NCBI RefSeq assembly: GCF_011320225.1
Contig: NZ_JAAOEN010000022.1
Coordinates: 25,875-89,874, forward strand
Length of the DNA: 64,000 nucleotides
Reading direction: 5' to 3'
DNA from: Phytoactinopolyspora limicola
GTDB taxonomy: Bacteria; Actinomycetota; Actinomycetes; Jiangellales; Jiangellaceae
The notes beneath the pieces are model-generated. The model made no database searches, had not been told where the DNA came from, and saw only the letters and a list, made by a program, of their open reading frames with translations. Numbering within the stretch: position 1 is the stretch's first letter; each line of letters opens with the position of its first letter. A program made the translations under genes and the position numbers. Below, piece after piece: positions 16,507 to 25,478 of the stretch.

Positions 16507-17324
16507 TGGCGCGGCCGGTCTTCTTCTTGACCGATTACGGTCGCCGCGACGGCTTCGTCGCCGCCTGCCACGGCGTGATGCTGCGGATCACGCCGGGGGT
16601 GCGGATCGTCGACGTCACCCATGACGTGCCAGCACAGGATGTCCGGCACGGGGCAGTGGTGCTCGCCCAGACGGTTCCCTACCTGCCGCCGGCCGTGCTG
16701 GTCGCGGTGGTGGATCCCGGGGTGGGGGCGGCGCGCCGAGCCGTGGCTATCGAGGTTGGCGACCATGTGCTGGTCGGCCCGGACAACGGCCTGCTGCCGT
16801 GGGCGGCCGGTGCGGCCGGTGAGATACGCCGCGTGGTGGAGCTCACCAATGCCGCTTACCTGCTGGAGACCACCGCGGTGACCTTCCATGGCCGGGACGT
16901 GTTCGCACCGGCCGCGGCGCATGTCGCCGCCGGAACACCCGTGTCCGCCCTGGGCCCAGCCGTGGATCCCGCCGACCTCGTCCGGTTGCCCGAGCCACGA
17001 GTGTCGGCCGGTCCAGGTGTCGTGGACACCGAGGCACACGTCGTCGATCATTTCGGCAATGTCGCGCTGGCCGCCCGCGCGGACCATCTGACCACCGCCG
17101 GACTGTCCGCCGGACAGGTGGTCCGGGTGCAAGCCGGCGACACTGGCCAGCCACTGGAGGCGAGCGTCGGCCGGATTTTCGCCGACGTCGCCCCCGGCGA
17201 GCTGGTGCTTTACGTGGACTCACACGGCTACGTGGCGTTGGCCGAGAATCACGGTAACGCCGCGGCCCGGTTGGGGGTGGCGGCCGGAGATCCGGTTGTG
17301 GTCAGCGTGGCGCCTCCTCGGTGA
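16506..17324 (+). CDS. SAM hydroxide adenosyltransferase (DUF62 / SAM hydrolase)
   Basis: The 272-residue product belongs to the DUF62 family related to fluorinase and SAM-dependent chlorinase, which split S-adenosylmethionine into adenosine and methionine using water. Family blocks seen are FFLTDYGRRDGFVAACHGV, DVTHDVPAQDVRHGA, VVDPGVGAARR, HGRDVFAPAAAHVA and the ending VDSHGYVALAENHGNAA. It lacks the halide-binding insert region that I would expect of halogenating members, so hydrolase activity is the better guess. The ATG at 16506 overlaps the CNNM stop (TGATG). Confidence 0.88.
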   Translation: MARPVFFLTDYGRRDGFVAACHGVMLRITPGVRIVDVTHDVPAQDVRHGAVVLAQTVPYLPPAVLVAVVDPGVGAARRAVAIEVGDHVLVGPDNGLLPWAAGAAGEIRRVVELTNAAYLLETTAVTFHGRDVFAPAAAHVAAGTPVSALGPAVDPADLVRLPEPRVSAGPGVVDTEAHVVDHFGNVALAARADHLTTAGLSAGQVVRVQAGDTGQPLEASVGRIFADVAPGELVLYVDSHGYVALAENHGNAAARLGVAAGDPVVVSVAPPR

Positions 17325-17411
17325 CCGGAGCCGCACGCCGGCCGTTCAATGCCCAGGCCAGGGATGGGCCGAGACCCCCGACCCGGAGCGGGCGACGACG
17401 TGCCGAGTCGG

Positions 17412-18686
17412 TCACCGCGAGCCGGCCTCGGGGTCTCCTCCCTCGTGGATGCCGTGGTAGATGCGTTCCCGCAGGCTATTCGCCTCGTCGCTGGTCATGG
17501 TCCGGTCGGTGGGCCGCAACACGAGCCGGACGAGCAGGTTCACCTGGCCGGGCCGGATGCCGAGACGTTCGCGGGCAGCCTGGGGGAGCACGTCGTACGT
17601 GGTGCGGGAGAGGATGGTGACGTCCTCGACGAGGTCGGCGTGTGGCCCGAGGAGCTCCCGGATCCGGTCGCCGAGTGTCTCCACGTCGGCCTCCGGGGTG
17701 ACGGCGATCGAGATGTCGCGGATGGCCGGCGGCAAGTCGGAGACGGGCCGGTACGGTTCGAGATCCCTCATCTGCTCTGTCACCCGAGGATCGGCGGAGC
17801 GCAGCAGCCGGATGTCCGGTATCCCCTTGCGCAGCATCAACATCCGGTCCAGCCCCATCCCCAGCGCCAAGCCGCTCCATTTAGCCGGCTCCAGCCCGGC
17901 ACCAGCGAGCACGTGCGGGGCCGCGAGGCCGCATTCGGCGATCTCGACCGGCTCGTTGCCCTGGATGACGTCCACCTCACGGCCGTCGACGGTATACGGG
18001 TGGTCGGCGGTGGACCACCGCCAGTGGGCACCCGGGAGGAGAGCGTCGACGATCGTGGTGACCATGGCGTGCAGATCGTCGTGGTCGAGCCGGCGCCCGC
18101 CGCGGCGGAGCAGCCACAAGTCGAGCTGGTGCGGAGTGCCGGTGTGGATTCGATCGATGGCGTCGCGCCGGTGGCAGATGCCGGGTAGCACCAGCAGCGT
18201 CTGCCAGCTGTTGTGAGCCGGCCCGGCCCCATGTGGCTGGGCTGGAGCGCCGGCACGTGGAACACCATGGTGTTCGCGGGAGATGCGGCGCAACGCCGGC
18301 GGGACACCAGCCGATGTATGGCTGCGCAGCATGGTCGTCTCGCTGACGTAGCGGGTATAACGAGCTTCACGGGAGACCGCATCGGGGGCGTAGCCGAGCC
18401 GGTCGTAGTTGTCTTCCAGGCTCACCAGAGGCCGAGCCAGCTCGCGTCGGATGGGGGTGGCCCACCGTCGGGCCAGCGCGGTCGCGGCGGCGTCGACGAG
18501 CAACTGGATGGCGTGTTGTCCCTGGTCCGGGTCGGTGAGATCGCGGACTGACAGCGCGTCGATCAGAGCCGGCAGGGGTAGTGGTGCGGCGGCGGTGTGG
18601 TGCTGAGGCACGGGGCCGGCGATGTGCCTCGGCGCCGCTGATGTAGTGGGATGACCCGGCATGTCCGGGTGAGTACGGGTGTTCAC
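17412..18686 (-). CDS. Single-chain phenylalanyl-tRNA synthetase-like protein
   Basis: A 424-residue class II synthetase-like protein. Residues about 60-320 resemble the PheRS alpha catalytic core, ending in a motif 3-like GLALGMGLDRMLMLRKG with IPDIRLLRSADPRV. The last ~100 residues (YRPVSDLPPAIRDISIAV onward) are a ferredoxin-fold anticodon-binding domain, normally carried by bacterial PheRS beta. The layout is that of mitochondrial PheRS in one chain. Bacterial PheRS is normally an alpha2-beta2 enzyme (pheS and pheT), so this is probably a paralogue with a specialised or unknown role. It is convergent with the SAM hydrolase. Confidence 0.75.
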   Translation of the reverse strand: MNTRTHPDMPGHPTTSAAPRHIAGPVPQHHTAAAPLPLPALIDALSVRDLTDPDQGQHAIQLLVDAAATALARRWATPIRRELARPLVSLEDNYDRLGYAPDAVSREARYTRYVSETTMLRSHTSAGVPPALRRISREHHGVPRAGAPAQPHGAGPAHNSWQTLLVLPGICHRRDAIDRIHTGTPHQLDLWLLRRGGRRLDHDDLHAMVTTIVDALLPGAHWRWSTADHPYTVDGREVDVIQGNEPVEIAECGLAAPHVLAGAGLEPAKWSGLALGMGLDRMLMLRKGIPDIRLLRSADPRVTEQMRDLEPYRPVSDLPPAIRDISIAVTPEADVETLGDRIRELLGPHADLVEDVTILSRTTYDVLPQAARERLGIRPGQVNLLVRLVLRPTDRTMTSDEANSLRERIYHGIHEGGDPEAGSR

Positions 18687-18722
18687 GGTGGAACCTACCT
18701 TCGCGGTACGCGGATAGCCGAT

Positions 18723-18737
18723 GGGGGAGACTCCCCC
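18723..18737 (-). promoter_or_regulatory. Hairpin in the 5' leader of the PheRS-like gene
   Basis: GGGGG and CCCCC arms around a 5-nt loop lie 37 nt upstream of the start codon, in the probable untranslated leader. I looked for a T-box signature here and found none. A short translated leader is possible but not convincing. Confidence 0.3.
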
Positions 18738-18891
18738 GGTCGGTGCGGTGGCCGCGAAGGGTGAAGGCTAGGTGCGCGAACCCTCCGGGCGGCGAACCGT
18801 CGCCGACCGGGGGCACATAAACAGGCGCTGACCTGGCATAAAACTGAGCGTATCCCGCCGCACCCGCCGATGCCAACCCGGCCGGACCGGG

Positions 18892-21800
18892 TCAGCTGAT
18901 GGGGGAGTCCTCGAGAAGTCCGCGCTGGTAAGCGATGGCTACCGCCTCGGTGCGGCCCGCGGCCCCGAGTTTGGCCATCACTCGCGACAGATGGACGCTC
19001 ACCGTCTTCTCGCTGATGAACAGCTCCTCGCCGACGCGGCGGTTGGTGTAGCCACGTGCGACCAACTCCAGGACGGCGGTCTCGCGTGGGGTGAGGACCT
19101 GGACACCCGACACGGGTGCACCCGGCAACGCCAACCTGGCGCGACGAGCGAGCGACCGGACGGACTCGGCCAGGGGAGTCGCGCCGAGGTGTTGCGCCGC
19201 GGCCAGCGCCTGGCCGAGTTCGGCGGCAGCGTCGTCGCGGTGGCCGCCGGACAGCAACGTCTCGGCCAACCGCCGGCGCGCCACTGCCTGCTGATAGACG
19301 TCTCCGTAACCGAAGGCCTCGACGACGGCGCGCCAGGGGCCCGCGTCGGTTGAGCCCGACAGCCGGGCGTACTCGGCCCGGGCCCGCAACAACCAGGCTT
19401 GGCCCTCAGGGCCCATCTCGGCGGAGCGGGCATCACCATGCTGAGCCGTTTGCTCGGCACGTTCGAGCAGTTCCTTGCCGGCGGCGAGGGCGTGTTCGAC
19501 GGTGGCCGGATCAGGGGGCGGGCCGACGGGGCGGGCGTGGTCGGCGTGGGCGGCCAGCGCAAGCGTAGACAGCCGGATACCACCCATCGGCCACTCTTCA
19601 CCCGAGGAGGCCCGGACGGCCTTGAGGGCTTCCTCGCTGATCCGGATGGCGTCGTCGTGGCGACCTTGCCAGCCGGCCAGCTCGGCGCCGGCGATCCCGG
19701 CGAGCAGCGCGATCTGCTCGTCCTGGTTTCGGTACCACGCCGAACGCAGCTCGTCGAGTGTGCGTTGGGACTGCTCGAACTGTCCACGTCCCACCTGCAC
19801 CAGCGCGGCCGCGGCAGCGAGCAGGCCGGCGATGACATCGGAGACGCGTTCGCCAGGCGGCGCGGCTGCTTCGGCGGCAGCGTCCCAGTCTCCGCGGGCG
19901 TAGTGGATCACGCCGCGCAACCACCGGATGTTCCGGCCGTACATACTCCAGGTCAGGCCGACCTCGGCGGCCCGGGCGGCCGCGGCGTCGGCGATCTCGG
20001 CCGCCTCGTCCAGGCGGCCTCGATCGAAGGGGATGAAGATGAGATTGAACCGGGCCCGCAGCTCGACGTCCAGCGCACCAGCCTCGACGGCGAGCTGCTG
20101 CGCCCGCCGGAGCAGCGCGGCGGCCTCATCGGAGTGTCCTTCGCGTTCCTCGCAGAACGCCAGCGAGATCAGCGCATCCGCTTCGGCGGACACCGCACCG
20201 GACGCGCGGGCGTCGTCGGCCGCCGCCACCGCCAGGGAACGGCGCTCCGCGTCGGACGTGCTGACCCTCGACCACAGCCCGAGCACCCAGGAGCGTGCGG
20301 CGCTGGCGGGGGTGTCCTTGATGAGTTCCCAGGCGGTGCGGATGGTCTCTTCGGCTTCGGTCCAGTGACCATTGGCAAGCAGTACCTGGGTGAGTTGGCG
20401 GCGAGTATCGGCCGACACGATGGGATCGTCGCCCGCATCGGCCAGCGGCACGGCCGCCCGCATGTAGGCCAACGCTCGGTCGGGTAGACCCGCGGAGCCA
20501 GCGGCCGTGGCCGCCTTGCGGGTCAGCTTGAGTTCGGTGATGCCGGCGTGCGACTCGGGATTCTCGACCGCGCCCCACAACTCGAGTGCGGTCTCGACCT
20601 GTTGCAGCGCGAATCCGACCGCACCCTTCTTCCATGCGTGTTGAACGGCGCGGACCGAGGCCGCCAGCGCGGTGGGGAGATCGTTGGCGTTGCGGCTGTG
20701 ATAAGCCAGTGGACCCGCCATACCCGGGTCGTCCATCCTGGCTAGCCGCTCGGCATAGGCCGCGTGCAGCCGGACCCGTTCACCCGGTAGGAGGTCGGCG
20801 TAGATGACCTCACGCAGCAGGGCGTGTCGGAAGGTGTAGGCGTCTTTGACACCCGGGACCAGAATGCTGTGCTGAATGGCTTCGCGTAGGGCGACGTCCA
20901 ACTCCCCTGCGTCGATGTCGACGATGGCGTCGAGGGTGGGGTGTCGAACGTGCCATTGCCCCGATACCGAGGCAGCTCGCACCACTCGCTGGGTGGTCGG
21001 CGAGAGCTTCTCCAGCCGGGCCAGCAGGACATCGGCCAGCATCGACGGGATGCTGTTGGTGCCGAACGAGCTGGCCGCGAGAAGTTCTTCAGCGAAGAAG
21101 GCGTTGCCCTCCGAGCGGCTGGCGACGTTGGCGATGACGTCCTCCGGGGTGTTGCCCTGTCCGAGGAGCCGGACGAATTCCTCGGCTTCGGCGGGGCCGA
21201 ACGGGGCGACGTCCAAGCGTTCCACCGCGGGCAGCCGTACCAGCTCCGCGAGAAGTGGGCGCAACGGATGCCTGCGGTGGAGGTCGTCGGACCGGTAGCT
21301 CGCGATGATGAGAAGCCGCTGCCGGGCCAGCCGCGAGAAGAGGAAGGAGAGAAGATCGCGGGTGGAGGCGTCACTCCAATGGAGATCTTCGATCTGCAGC
21401 ACGAGGGTGTTGCTCGCCGCGAGATCCTGCAGCAAACCGAGGATGGCATCGAACAGTTGAAGTTGGTCGAAGTTCTGCGCGGTGCTGGAGCCGGTTGGGG
21501 CCTCATCGGCGCCGCCGTCAGCCGGCAGCGGCGGGGTGGTATCGCGTTGGCCGCCCAGCATGGCCAGCTGCGGCCGGGCCGCCAGAAGTTCGGGGGCGGA
21601 CCCGCGTATTTGGTCGATGATCTCGATGAAGGGGAGGTAAGGAAAACTGGCCTGGTTGATGTCGACACATCGGCCGACCACAACTTGCGCCCCCGCCGTG
21701 CGGGCGACGTCCGCCATCTCGGCGAGAAGTCGGCTTTTGCCCACCCCTGCCTCACCTGACACGAGCACGGCGCCGGCCGTACCAGCGCGGGCGCGATCCA

Positions 21801-21987
21801 AGGCGGCCCGCAGCTGTTGTACTTCGGCGCCGCGGGCGTAGAACGGGAAAGTGGATCCGAGCCTGGGCACGAAATCCATCCTTGCATGCGCCGCTGACAA
21901 CGTCGCGGGTGTTTTTGTGCTGACGCCCGAAGGGGCGGGATGTTGTTGATCGGCTGGAGCCGCCGTCCCTCGTGCCGGCATCGACAT
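18892..21987 (-). CDS. LAL-type LuxR transcriptional regulator with AAA ATPase domain
   Basis: A 1031-residue 'large ATP-binding LuxR' protein. Walker A is SGEAGVGKSRL (about residues 77-87) and Walker B is LVLQIEDLHWSD. A long helical TPR-like middle follows (about 400-940). The C-terminal LuxR helix-turn-helix reads LTPRETAVLELVARGYTNRR and SEKTVSVHLSRVMAKLG. Such regulators bind an inducer with the ATPase/TPR part and activate promoters. The start may be ATG 21981, which has GGGAG at better spacing, or the ATG of MDFVPRLG about 36 residues in. No adjoining biosynthetic cluster reveals its target. Confidence 0.9.
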   Translation of the reverse strand: MSMPARGTAAPADQQHPAPSGVSTKTPATLSAAHARMDFVPRLGSTFPFYARGAEVQQLRAALDRARAGTAGAVLVSGEAGVGKSRLLAEMADVARTAGAQVVVGRCVDINQASFPYLPFIEIIDQIRGSAPELLAARPQLAMLGGQRDTTPPLPADGGADEAPTGSSTAQNFDQLQLFDAILGLLQDLAASNTLVLQIEDLHWSDASTRDLLSFLFSRLARQRLLIIASYRSDDLHRRHPLRPLLAELVRLPAVERLDVAPFGPAEAEEFVRLLGQGNTPEDVIANVASRSEGNAFFAEELLAASSFGTNSIPSMLADVLLARLEKLSPTTQRVVRAASVSGQWHVRHPTLDAIVDIDAGELDVALREAIQHSILVPGVKDAYTFRHALLREVIYADLLPGERVRLHAAYAERLARMDDPGMAGPLAYHSRNANDLPTALAASVRAVQHAWKKGAVGFALQQVETALELWGAVENPESHAGITELKLTRKAATAAGSAGLPDRALAYMRAAVPLADAGDDPIVSADTRRQLTQVLLANGHWTEAEETIRTAWELIKDTPASAARSWVLGLWSRVSTSDAERRSLAVAAADDARASGAVSAEADALISLAFCEEREGHSDEAAALLRRAQQLAVEAGALDVELRARFNLIFIPFDRGRLDEAAEIADAAAARAAEVGLTWSMYGRNIRWLRGVIHYARGDWDAAAEAAAPPGERVSDVIAGLLAAAAALVQVGRGQFEQSQRTLDELRSAWYRNQDEQIALLAGIAGAELAGWQGRHDDAIRISEEALKAVRASSGEEWPMGGIRLSTLALAAHADHARPVGPPPDPATVEHALAAGKELLERAEQTAQHGDARSAEMGPEGQAWLLRARAEYARLSGSTDAGPWRAVVEAFGYGDVYQQAVARRRLAETLLSGGHRDDAAAELGQALAAAQHLGATPLAESVRSLARRARLALPGAPVSGVQVLTPRETAVLELVARGYTNRRVGEELFISEKTVSVHLSRVMAKLGAAGRTEAVAIAYQRGLLEDSPIS

Positions 21988-22103
21988 CTCCCATCGATCT
22001 CACGGCGCTGCCCGGTGGACGATTCTCTGCGCGCCGTCAGGCGGTCCCAGTGGGTGTTGGCCGCTGTGGGGTGGACCCACCTGACGGCGCCGGACCGAAC
22101 GGG

Positions 22104-22418
22104 TCAGGCGGCAGTGGTGCGTTCGGGGGTGTGTGCACGCGCGTCCCGGCGCCGACCCGGACGGGCCTGGCAGGTGGCCGACGACGTTGAGGTCGTGGCG
22201 CTGGACGCACGATCGTGTTGCGTCGACGTGCCCTGTTCAGGAATGTGTCGCGGCTGCGTGGTGCTGGCGCTCGCCCGGTCGACGCTGCTAACCGCGGCCG
22301 GGCCTCGCCGCATCGCCCGGCGGGCCCGCGCCCGCAGCCCACGCTGGCCGAACGACCGGCGCAGCTCCTCGCGCCGGTAGGCGACCTCGGCGTTGATCGA
22401 ATCGTAGGTGTAAAACAT
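22104..22418 (-). CDS. Small hypothetical protein
   Basis: A 104-residue frame with a good start: GGGGAG lies 6 nt upstream of the ATG at 22418. The N-terminus MFYTYDSINAEVAYRREELR is followed by a basic stretch (RGLRARARRAMRR) and then a low-complexity Ser/Thr-rich tail. Short proteins opening with a similar YDS-E-YRR-E block recur in actinobacteria, but I know no function. It is divergent from the malic enzyme gene and upstream of the LuxR gene on the same strand. Confidence 0.6.
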   Translation of the reverse strand: MFYTYDSINAEVAYRREELRRSFGQRGLRARARRAMRRGPAAVSSVDRASASTTQPRHIPEQGTSTQHDRASSATTSTSSATCQARPGRRRDARAHTPERTTAA

Positions 22419-22718
22419 GATCACTCCCCGTCGGATGCGGCCCTTTCGTGCTCGTACAAGAAAAGACTCGTCGTGAGGGGTGAGCTGGCACATCAGCGGT
22501 TCACGTACTTCCCCGCGATGAGGGGCGACGGCGTTGGGTAAGGCCCGCGTAAGGGTGACCTGAGGTGCCTTACCGTCGTCGATCGATGCATCCACCGACC
22601 ACCAACGTCAGTCGCGGAAGATCCGTAACCCGGACCCTAGGGTGGACCAGTCCGCAGGTGACCGCACCAGGATCCTCTACGGTGGTCGTGCCCACTCGCG
22701 TGTAAGGAGGCCGCCGTC

Positions 22719-24152
22719 GTGACCAGTGTGCCCAGTGTGTCCTACTCGATCACGGTTCGCCTGGAGGTACCGGCCGGAGGTACCGCGGTCAGCTCGCTGA
22801 CCGCGACGGTCGAGAGCGCCGGTGGACTCGTCACAGCGCTGGATGTCACCGCCTCCGGGCACGAGCGTATCCAGGTCGATGTCACATGTGCGGCCACGTC
22901 GGCGGCCCACGCCGACCAACTCGTCGAGGCGCTGCAATCGGTCCCCGGTGTGATCATCGGCAAAGTCAGCGACCGCACGTTCCTGGTCCACCTGGGTGGC
23001 AAGATCGAGGTCAAGTCGAAGGTGCCGATCCGGAACCGAGACGACCTGTCGCTGGTCTACACGCCAGGTGTGGCGCGGGTGTCCCAGGCCATTGCCAAGA
23101 ACCCCGAGGATGCCCGTCGGCTGACCATCAAACGGAACACCGTGGCGGTTGTCACCGACGGCTCGGCCGTTCTCGGCCTCGGCAACATCGGCGCCATGGC
23201 GGCGCTGCCGGTGATGGAAGGCAAAGCCGCGTTGTTCAAACGGTTCGCCGACATCGACGCCTTCCCCATCTGCCTTGATACGCAGGATCCCGACGAGATC
23301 GTCGAAACCGTCCGGCACATCGCCCCGGTGTTCGCCGGGATCAACCTCGAAGACATCTCGGCGCCACGTTGCTTCGAGATCGAGGCACGCCTACGGGAGA
23401 TCCTGGACATTCCGGTGTTCCACGACGACCAACACGGCACCGCCATCGTGGTGCTGGCGGCGCTGATCAACGCTTTGAAGGTGGTCGGCAAAGAGATCGG
23501 CTCCATCCGGGTGGCGATGGCGGGAGCCGGCGCCGCCGGCCATGCGATCGCGCAGTTGCTGCACGCGGCCGGGGTACGTGACCTCGTCGCCGCCGATGTC
23601 CACGGCGTCATCCATCCCGACCGGCCTGACCTCACCGGGGTGCCAACGTGGTACCTCGAACACAGCAATCCCCGGCGGATCACCGGCGCCTTGCGCGACG
23701 CGGTGGCCGGTGCGGACGTGTTCATCGGCGTGTCGGCGCCGAACGTCCTCGCTGCCGCCGACGTGGAGTCCATGGCCCCGAATGCCATCGTGTTCGCGTT
23801 GGCCAACCCGGAGCCGGAGATCCAGCCGCAGGAGGCGAGCCGGTTCGCCGCGGTAGTGGCCACCGGCCGCAGCGACCACCCGAACCAGATCAACAACGTC
23901 CTCGCCTTTCCCGGCGTCTTCCGCGGTCTGCTCGACGCGCACAGCAGGAGCGTCACCACCGAGATGCTCTCCGCCGCGGCCCGCGCGTTGGCGGCCACCG
24001 TGAGCGATGATGAACTCAATGCCGCGTATATCGTGCCGAGTGTGTTCCATCCGGGGGTTGCCGAGGCGGTGGCCATGGCGGTGCGGGGCAGTGTAGAGAG
24101 CATTAGGAAGGTAGCCGAGGAGACCGGCGAGTTCCCTGCGGTTCCGGTCTGA
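22719..24152 (+). CDS. NAD(P)-dependent malic enzyme with N-terminal ACT-like domain
   Basis: A 477-residue enzyme that decarboxylates malate to pyruvate. Residues 1-90 form an ACT-like sensor domain (VSYSITVRLEVPAGGTAVSS). The catalytic part has VYTPGVARVSQAI, GLGNIGAMAALPVMEGKA, FHDDQHGTAIVVLAALINA and the dinucleotide-binding MAGAGAAGHAIAQLL. The GTG start is supported by TAAGGAGG 8-9 nt upstream. It is followed 24 nt later by yqgE on the same strand. ACT-domain malic enzymes are common in actinobacteria and probably respond to an amino acid or other small effector. Confidence 0.93.
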   Translation: MTSVPSVSYSITVRLEVPAGGTAVSSLTATVESAGGLVTALDVTASGHERIQVDVTCAATSAAHADQLVEALQSVPGVIIGKVSDRTFLVHLGGKIEVKSKVPIRNRDDLSLVYTPGVARVSQAIAKNPEDARRLTIKRNTVAVVTDGSAVLGLGNIGAMAALPVMEGKAALFKRFADIDAFPICLDTQDPDEIVETVRHIAPVFAGINLEDISAPRCFEIEARLREILDIPVFHDDQHGTAIVVLAALINALKVVGKEIGSIRVAMAGAGAAGHAIAQLLHAAGVRDLVAADVHGVIHPDRPDLTGVPTWYLEHSNPRRITGALRDAVAGADVFIGVSAPNVLAAADVESMAPNAIVFALANPEPEIQPQEASRFAAVVATGRSDHPNQINNVLAFPGVFRGLLDAHSRSVTTEMLSAAARALAATVSDDELNAAYIVPSVFHPGVAEAVAMAVRGSVESIRKVAEETGEFPAVPV

Positions 24153-24176
24153 CGGACACGAGGAGTCGCGGAGATC

Positions 24177-24734
24177 ATGGCCGAGGCCAGGTTGGTGGGG
24201 CGGTTGCTCGTAGCGACGCCGCAACTGCGCGGGTCGACTTTCGAGAACAGCGTCATTCTGATGCTTTCACATGACGGCGACGGTGCCCTCGGTGTCATCG
24301 TCAACCGGCCCACCGAGGTGCCGGTGGGCAATCTACTGCCGACCTGGCAGCACGTCGCCTCCGAACCGAGTGTGATCTTCCAAGGCGGACCGGTCGAGAC
24401 CGACAGCGCACTCGGTCTGGTGCGCCTGGGCTCCGGGGGAGAACCGCTGGGTGTCCGCCGGGTCAGCGGGGAGGTCGGCGTCGTCGACCTCGACACTCCC
24501 ACCGAGGTGGTCGAATCGGCCGTTGGTGGGATGCGGGTATTCGCCGGCTACGCGGGATGGGCCGCCGACCAGGTGGAAGGCGAAATCGACGAAGGTTCCT
24601 GGTACGTGGTCGACGCCGAGCCCTCCGACGCATTCCGGGTCGACGCACAGGTTCTGTGGCGTGCGGTGCTGCGTCGGCAAGGTGGAGAGCTGGCCCTGAT
24701 GGCATCGTTCCCGGCGGACCCGACGATGAACTAG
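24177..24734 (+). CDS. YqgE/AlgH family protein
   Basis: This 185-residue protein shows the family blocks GRLLVATPQLRGSTFENSVI, LGVIVNRPTEVPVG, IFQGGPVETDSALGLV and VFAGYAGWAADQVEGEIDEG. YqgE/AlgH proteins (DUF179) are widespread and were linked to alginate regulation in Pseudomonas, but their biochemical role is unclear. It ends where a minus-strand coding remnant begins, sharing the CTAG tetranucleotide. Confidence 0.92.
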   Translation: MAEARLVGRLLVATPQLRGSTFENSVILMLSHDGDGALGVIVNRPTEVPVGNLLPTWQHVASEPSVIFQGGPVETDSALGLVRLGSGGEPLGVRRVSGEVGVVDLDTPTEVVESAVGGMRVFAGYAGWAADQVEGEIDEGSWYVVDAEPSDAFRVDAQVLWRAVLRRQGGELALMASFPADPTMN

Positions 24735-24899
24735 TGCGCCCGCACCGAACCCGGCGCGCTCTTCCGGCCTTGTTCCAACCAGACGACGCCGGCGTTGTAC
24801 ATGACCACGGCTGGGCCGAGGGCACATGGGTGCGTCCAGGAGTTCCGCGCGATCCAAGCGCCAGCTTCGTCTCGGCGGTGCCAGCCCGGTATGAACGGC
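24732..24899 (-). pseudogene. Unidentified C-terminal coding remnant
   Basis: On the minus strand, 55 codons ending in TAG read GWHRRDEAGAWIARNSWTHP, then ALGPAVVMYNAGVVWLEQGR and SAPGSVRAH. Third positions are strongly G/C and tryptophans are spaced as in a folded protein. Upstream the frame runs into minisatellite DNA with no sensible start. I do not recognise the family. The simplest reading is the 3' end of a gene cut by repeat expansion, but a chance frame antisense to non-coding DNA cannot be excluded. Confidence 0.35.
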
Positions 24900-24937
24900 G
24901 TCCCTAGGCTGCTACCGGAGGGGTTGGATTTGGTGAA

Positions 24938-25025
24938 CGGAGTGGAGTTGGTGCAGTAACGGAGTGGCGGAGGTGTTGTTCTGGCGACACTGATGGCACT
25001 CCGTTCACGCACCAACTCCACTCCG
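24938..25025. repeat. Long imperfect hairpin, cluster 2 copy A
   Basis: Arms 24938-24966 and 24997-25025 (29 nt, three mismatches) around a 30-nt loop. The right arm contains the first unit of the 18-bp minisatellite. A second version lies at 25479-25565, so hairpin, minisatellite and four-box array form a composite unit present twice in this gap. Confidence 0.8.
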
Positions 25026-25153
25026 TGCGCTAGCTCCACCCCGTGCACTAGCTCCACTCCGTGCACTAGCTCCACTCCGTGCACTAGCTCCACCCCGTGC
25101 ACCAACTCCACTCCGTGCGCTAGCTCCACTCCGTGCGCCAACTCCACTCCGTG
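25010..25153. repeat. 18-bp minisatellite, eight units
   Basis: Eight contiguous 18-bp units of the form CACTAGCTCCACTCCGTG, with variants CACC/CGCC/CGCT at the start and T/C near the end. The companion copy at 25550-25585 has only two units, so this array has expanded or the other contracted. Units are in multiples of three and would encode six-residue repeats, but there is no start or ribosome-binding site. There are no unique spacers, so it is not a CRISPR array. Confidence 0.9.
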
Positions 25154-25215
25154 TGGCGGGCGTCGTTGGGTTGCGGGTGCCTCGCGTCGTGCGTGAGCTC
25201 CACCTGGGCGACAAC

Positions 25216-25319
25216 ACGCTTCCTTGTGGCGCACTCCGGTCTGCCACAAGCCTCCTTACTGTGCCTATAGCGACAACAAGCCTCCTTGTGTCGACGTGGA
25301 GGGTGCAGTAAGGCGCCTT
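25216..25319. repeat. Four-box repeat, cluster 2 copy A (opposite orientation)
   Basis: Boxes at 25216-25225 (ACGCTTCCTT, degenerate), 25248-25257 and 25278-25287 (AAGCCTCCTT) and 25310-25319 (AAGGCGCCTT) keep the 32/30/32-bp pitch of the cluster near 1 kb. The dominant box is the reverse complement of AAGGAGGCTT, so the element is inverted relative to cluster 1. A further single box AAGGTTCCTT lies at 25392-25401. Confidence 0.8.
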
Positions 25320-25401
25320 GTGGTGGCCATGGTCGGTCCGTCTGGGCGGCGAATGGCTCACCCCGTGCGGCTGCCCATTGCGGTCGACCACAAGGTTCCT
25401 T

Positions 25402-25473
25402 ATGGCTGCTGCCCTGGGGGTCGCGATGGCTGCTGCCCTGGGGGTCGCGATGGCTGCTGCCCTGGGGGTCGCG
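25402..25473. repeat. 24-bp tandem repeat, three exact units
   Basis: Three identical 24-bp units beginning ATGGCTGCTGCCCTG. Each encodes MAAALGVA in one frame, but no ribosome-binding site or longer gene supports translation. Perfect identity suggests recent slippage. Confidence 0.85.
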
Positions 25474-25478
25474 GCGAA

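Noticed and set aside
18367..18876. Minus-strand frame upstream of the PheRS-like gene as a Phe leader peptide
   Set aside because: Only scattered Phe codons, no stop before the gene and no terminator; it runs out of frame into the synthetase-like gene.
23057..24502. 481-codon open frame on the minus strand
   Set aside because: Antisense to malic enzyme and yqgE; rich in Ser/Ala/Arg with no domain.
25010..25153. Possible CRISPR array
   Set aside because: Units are contiguous 18-mers without spacers, and no cas gene is in the window.
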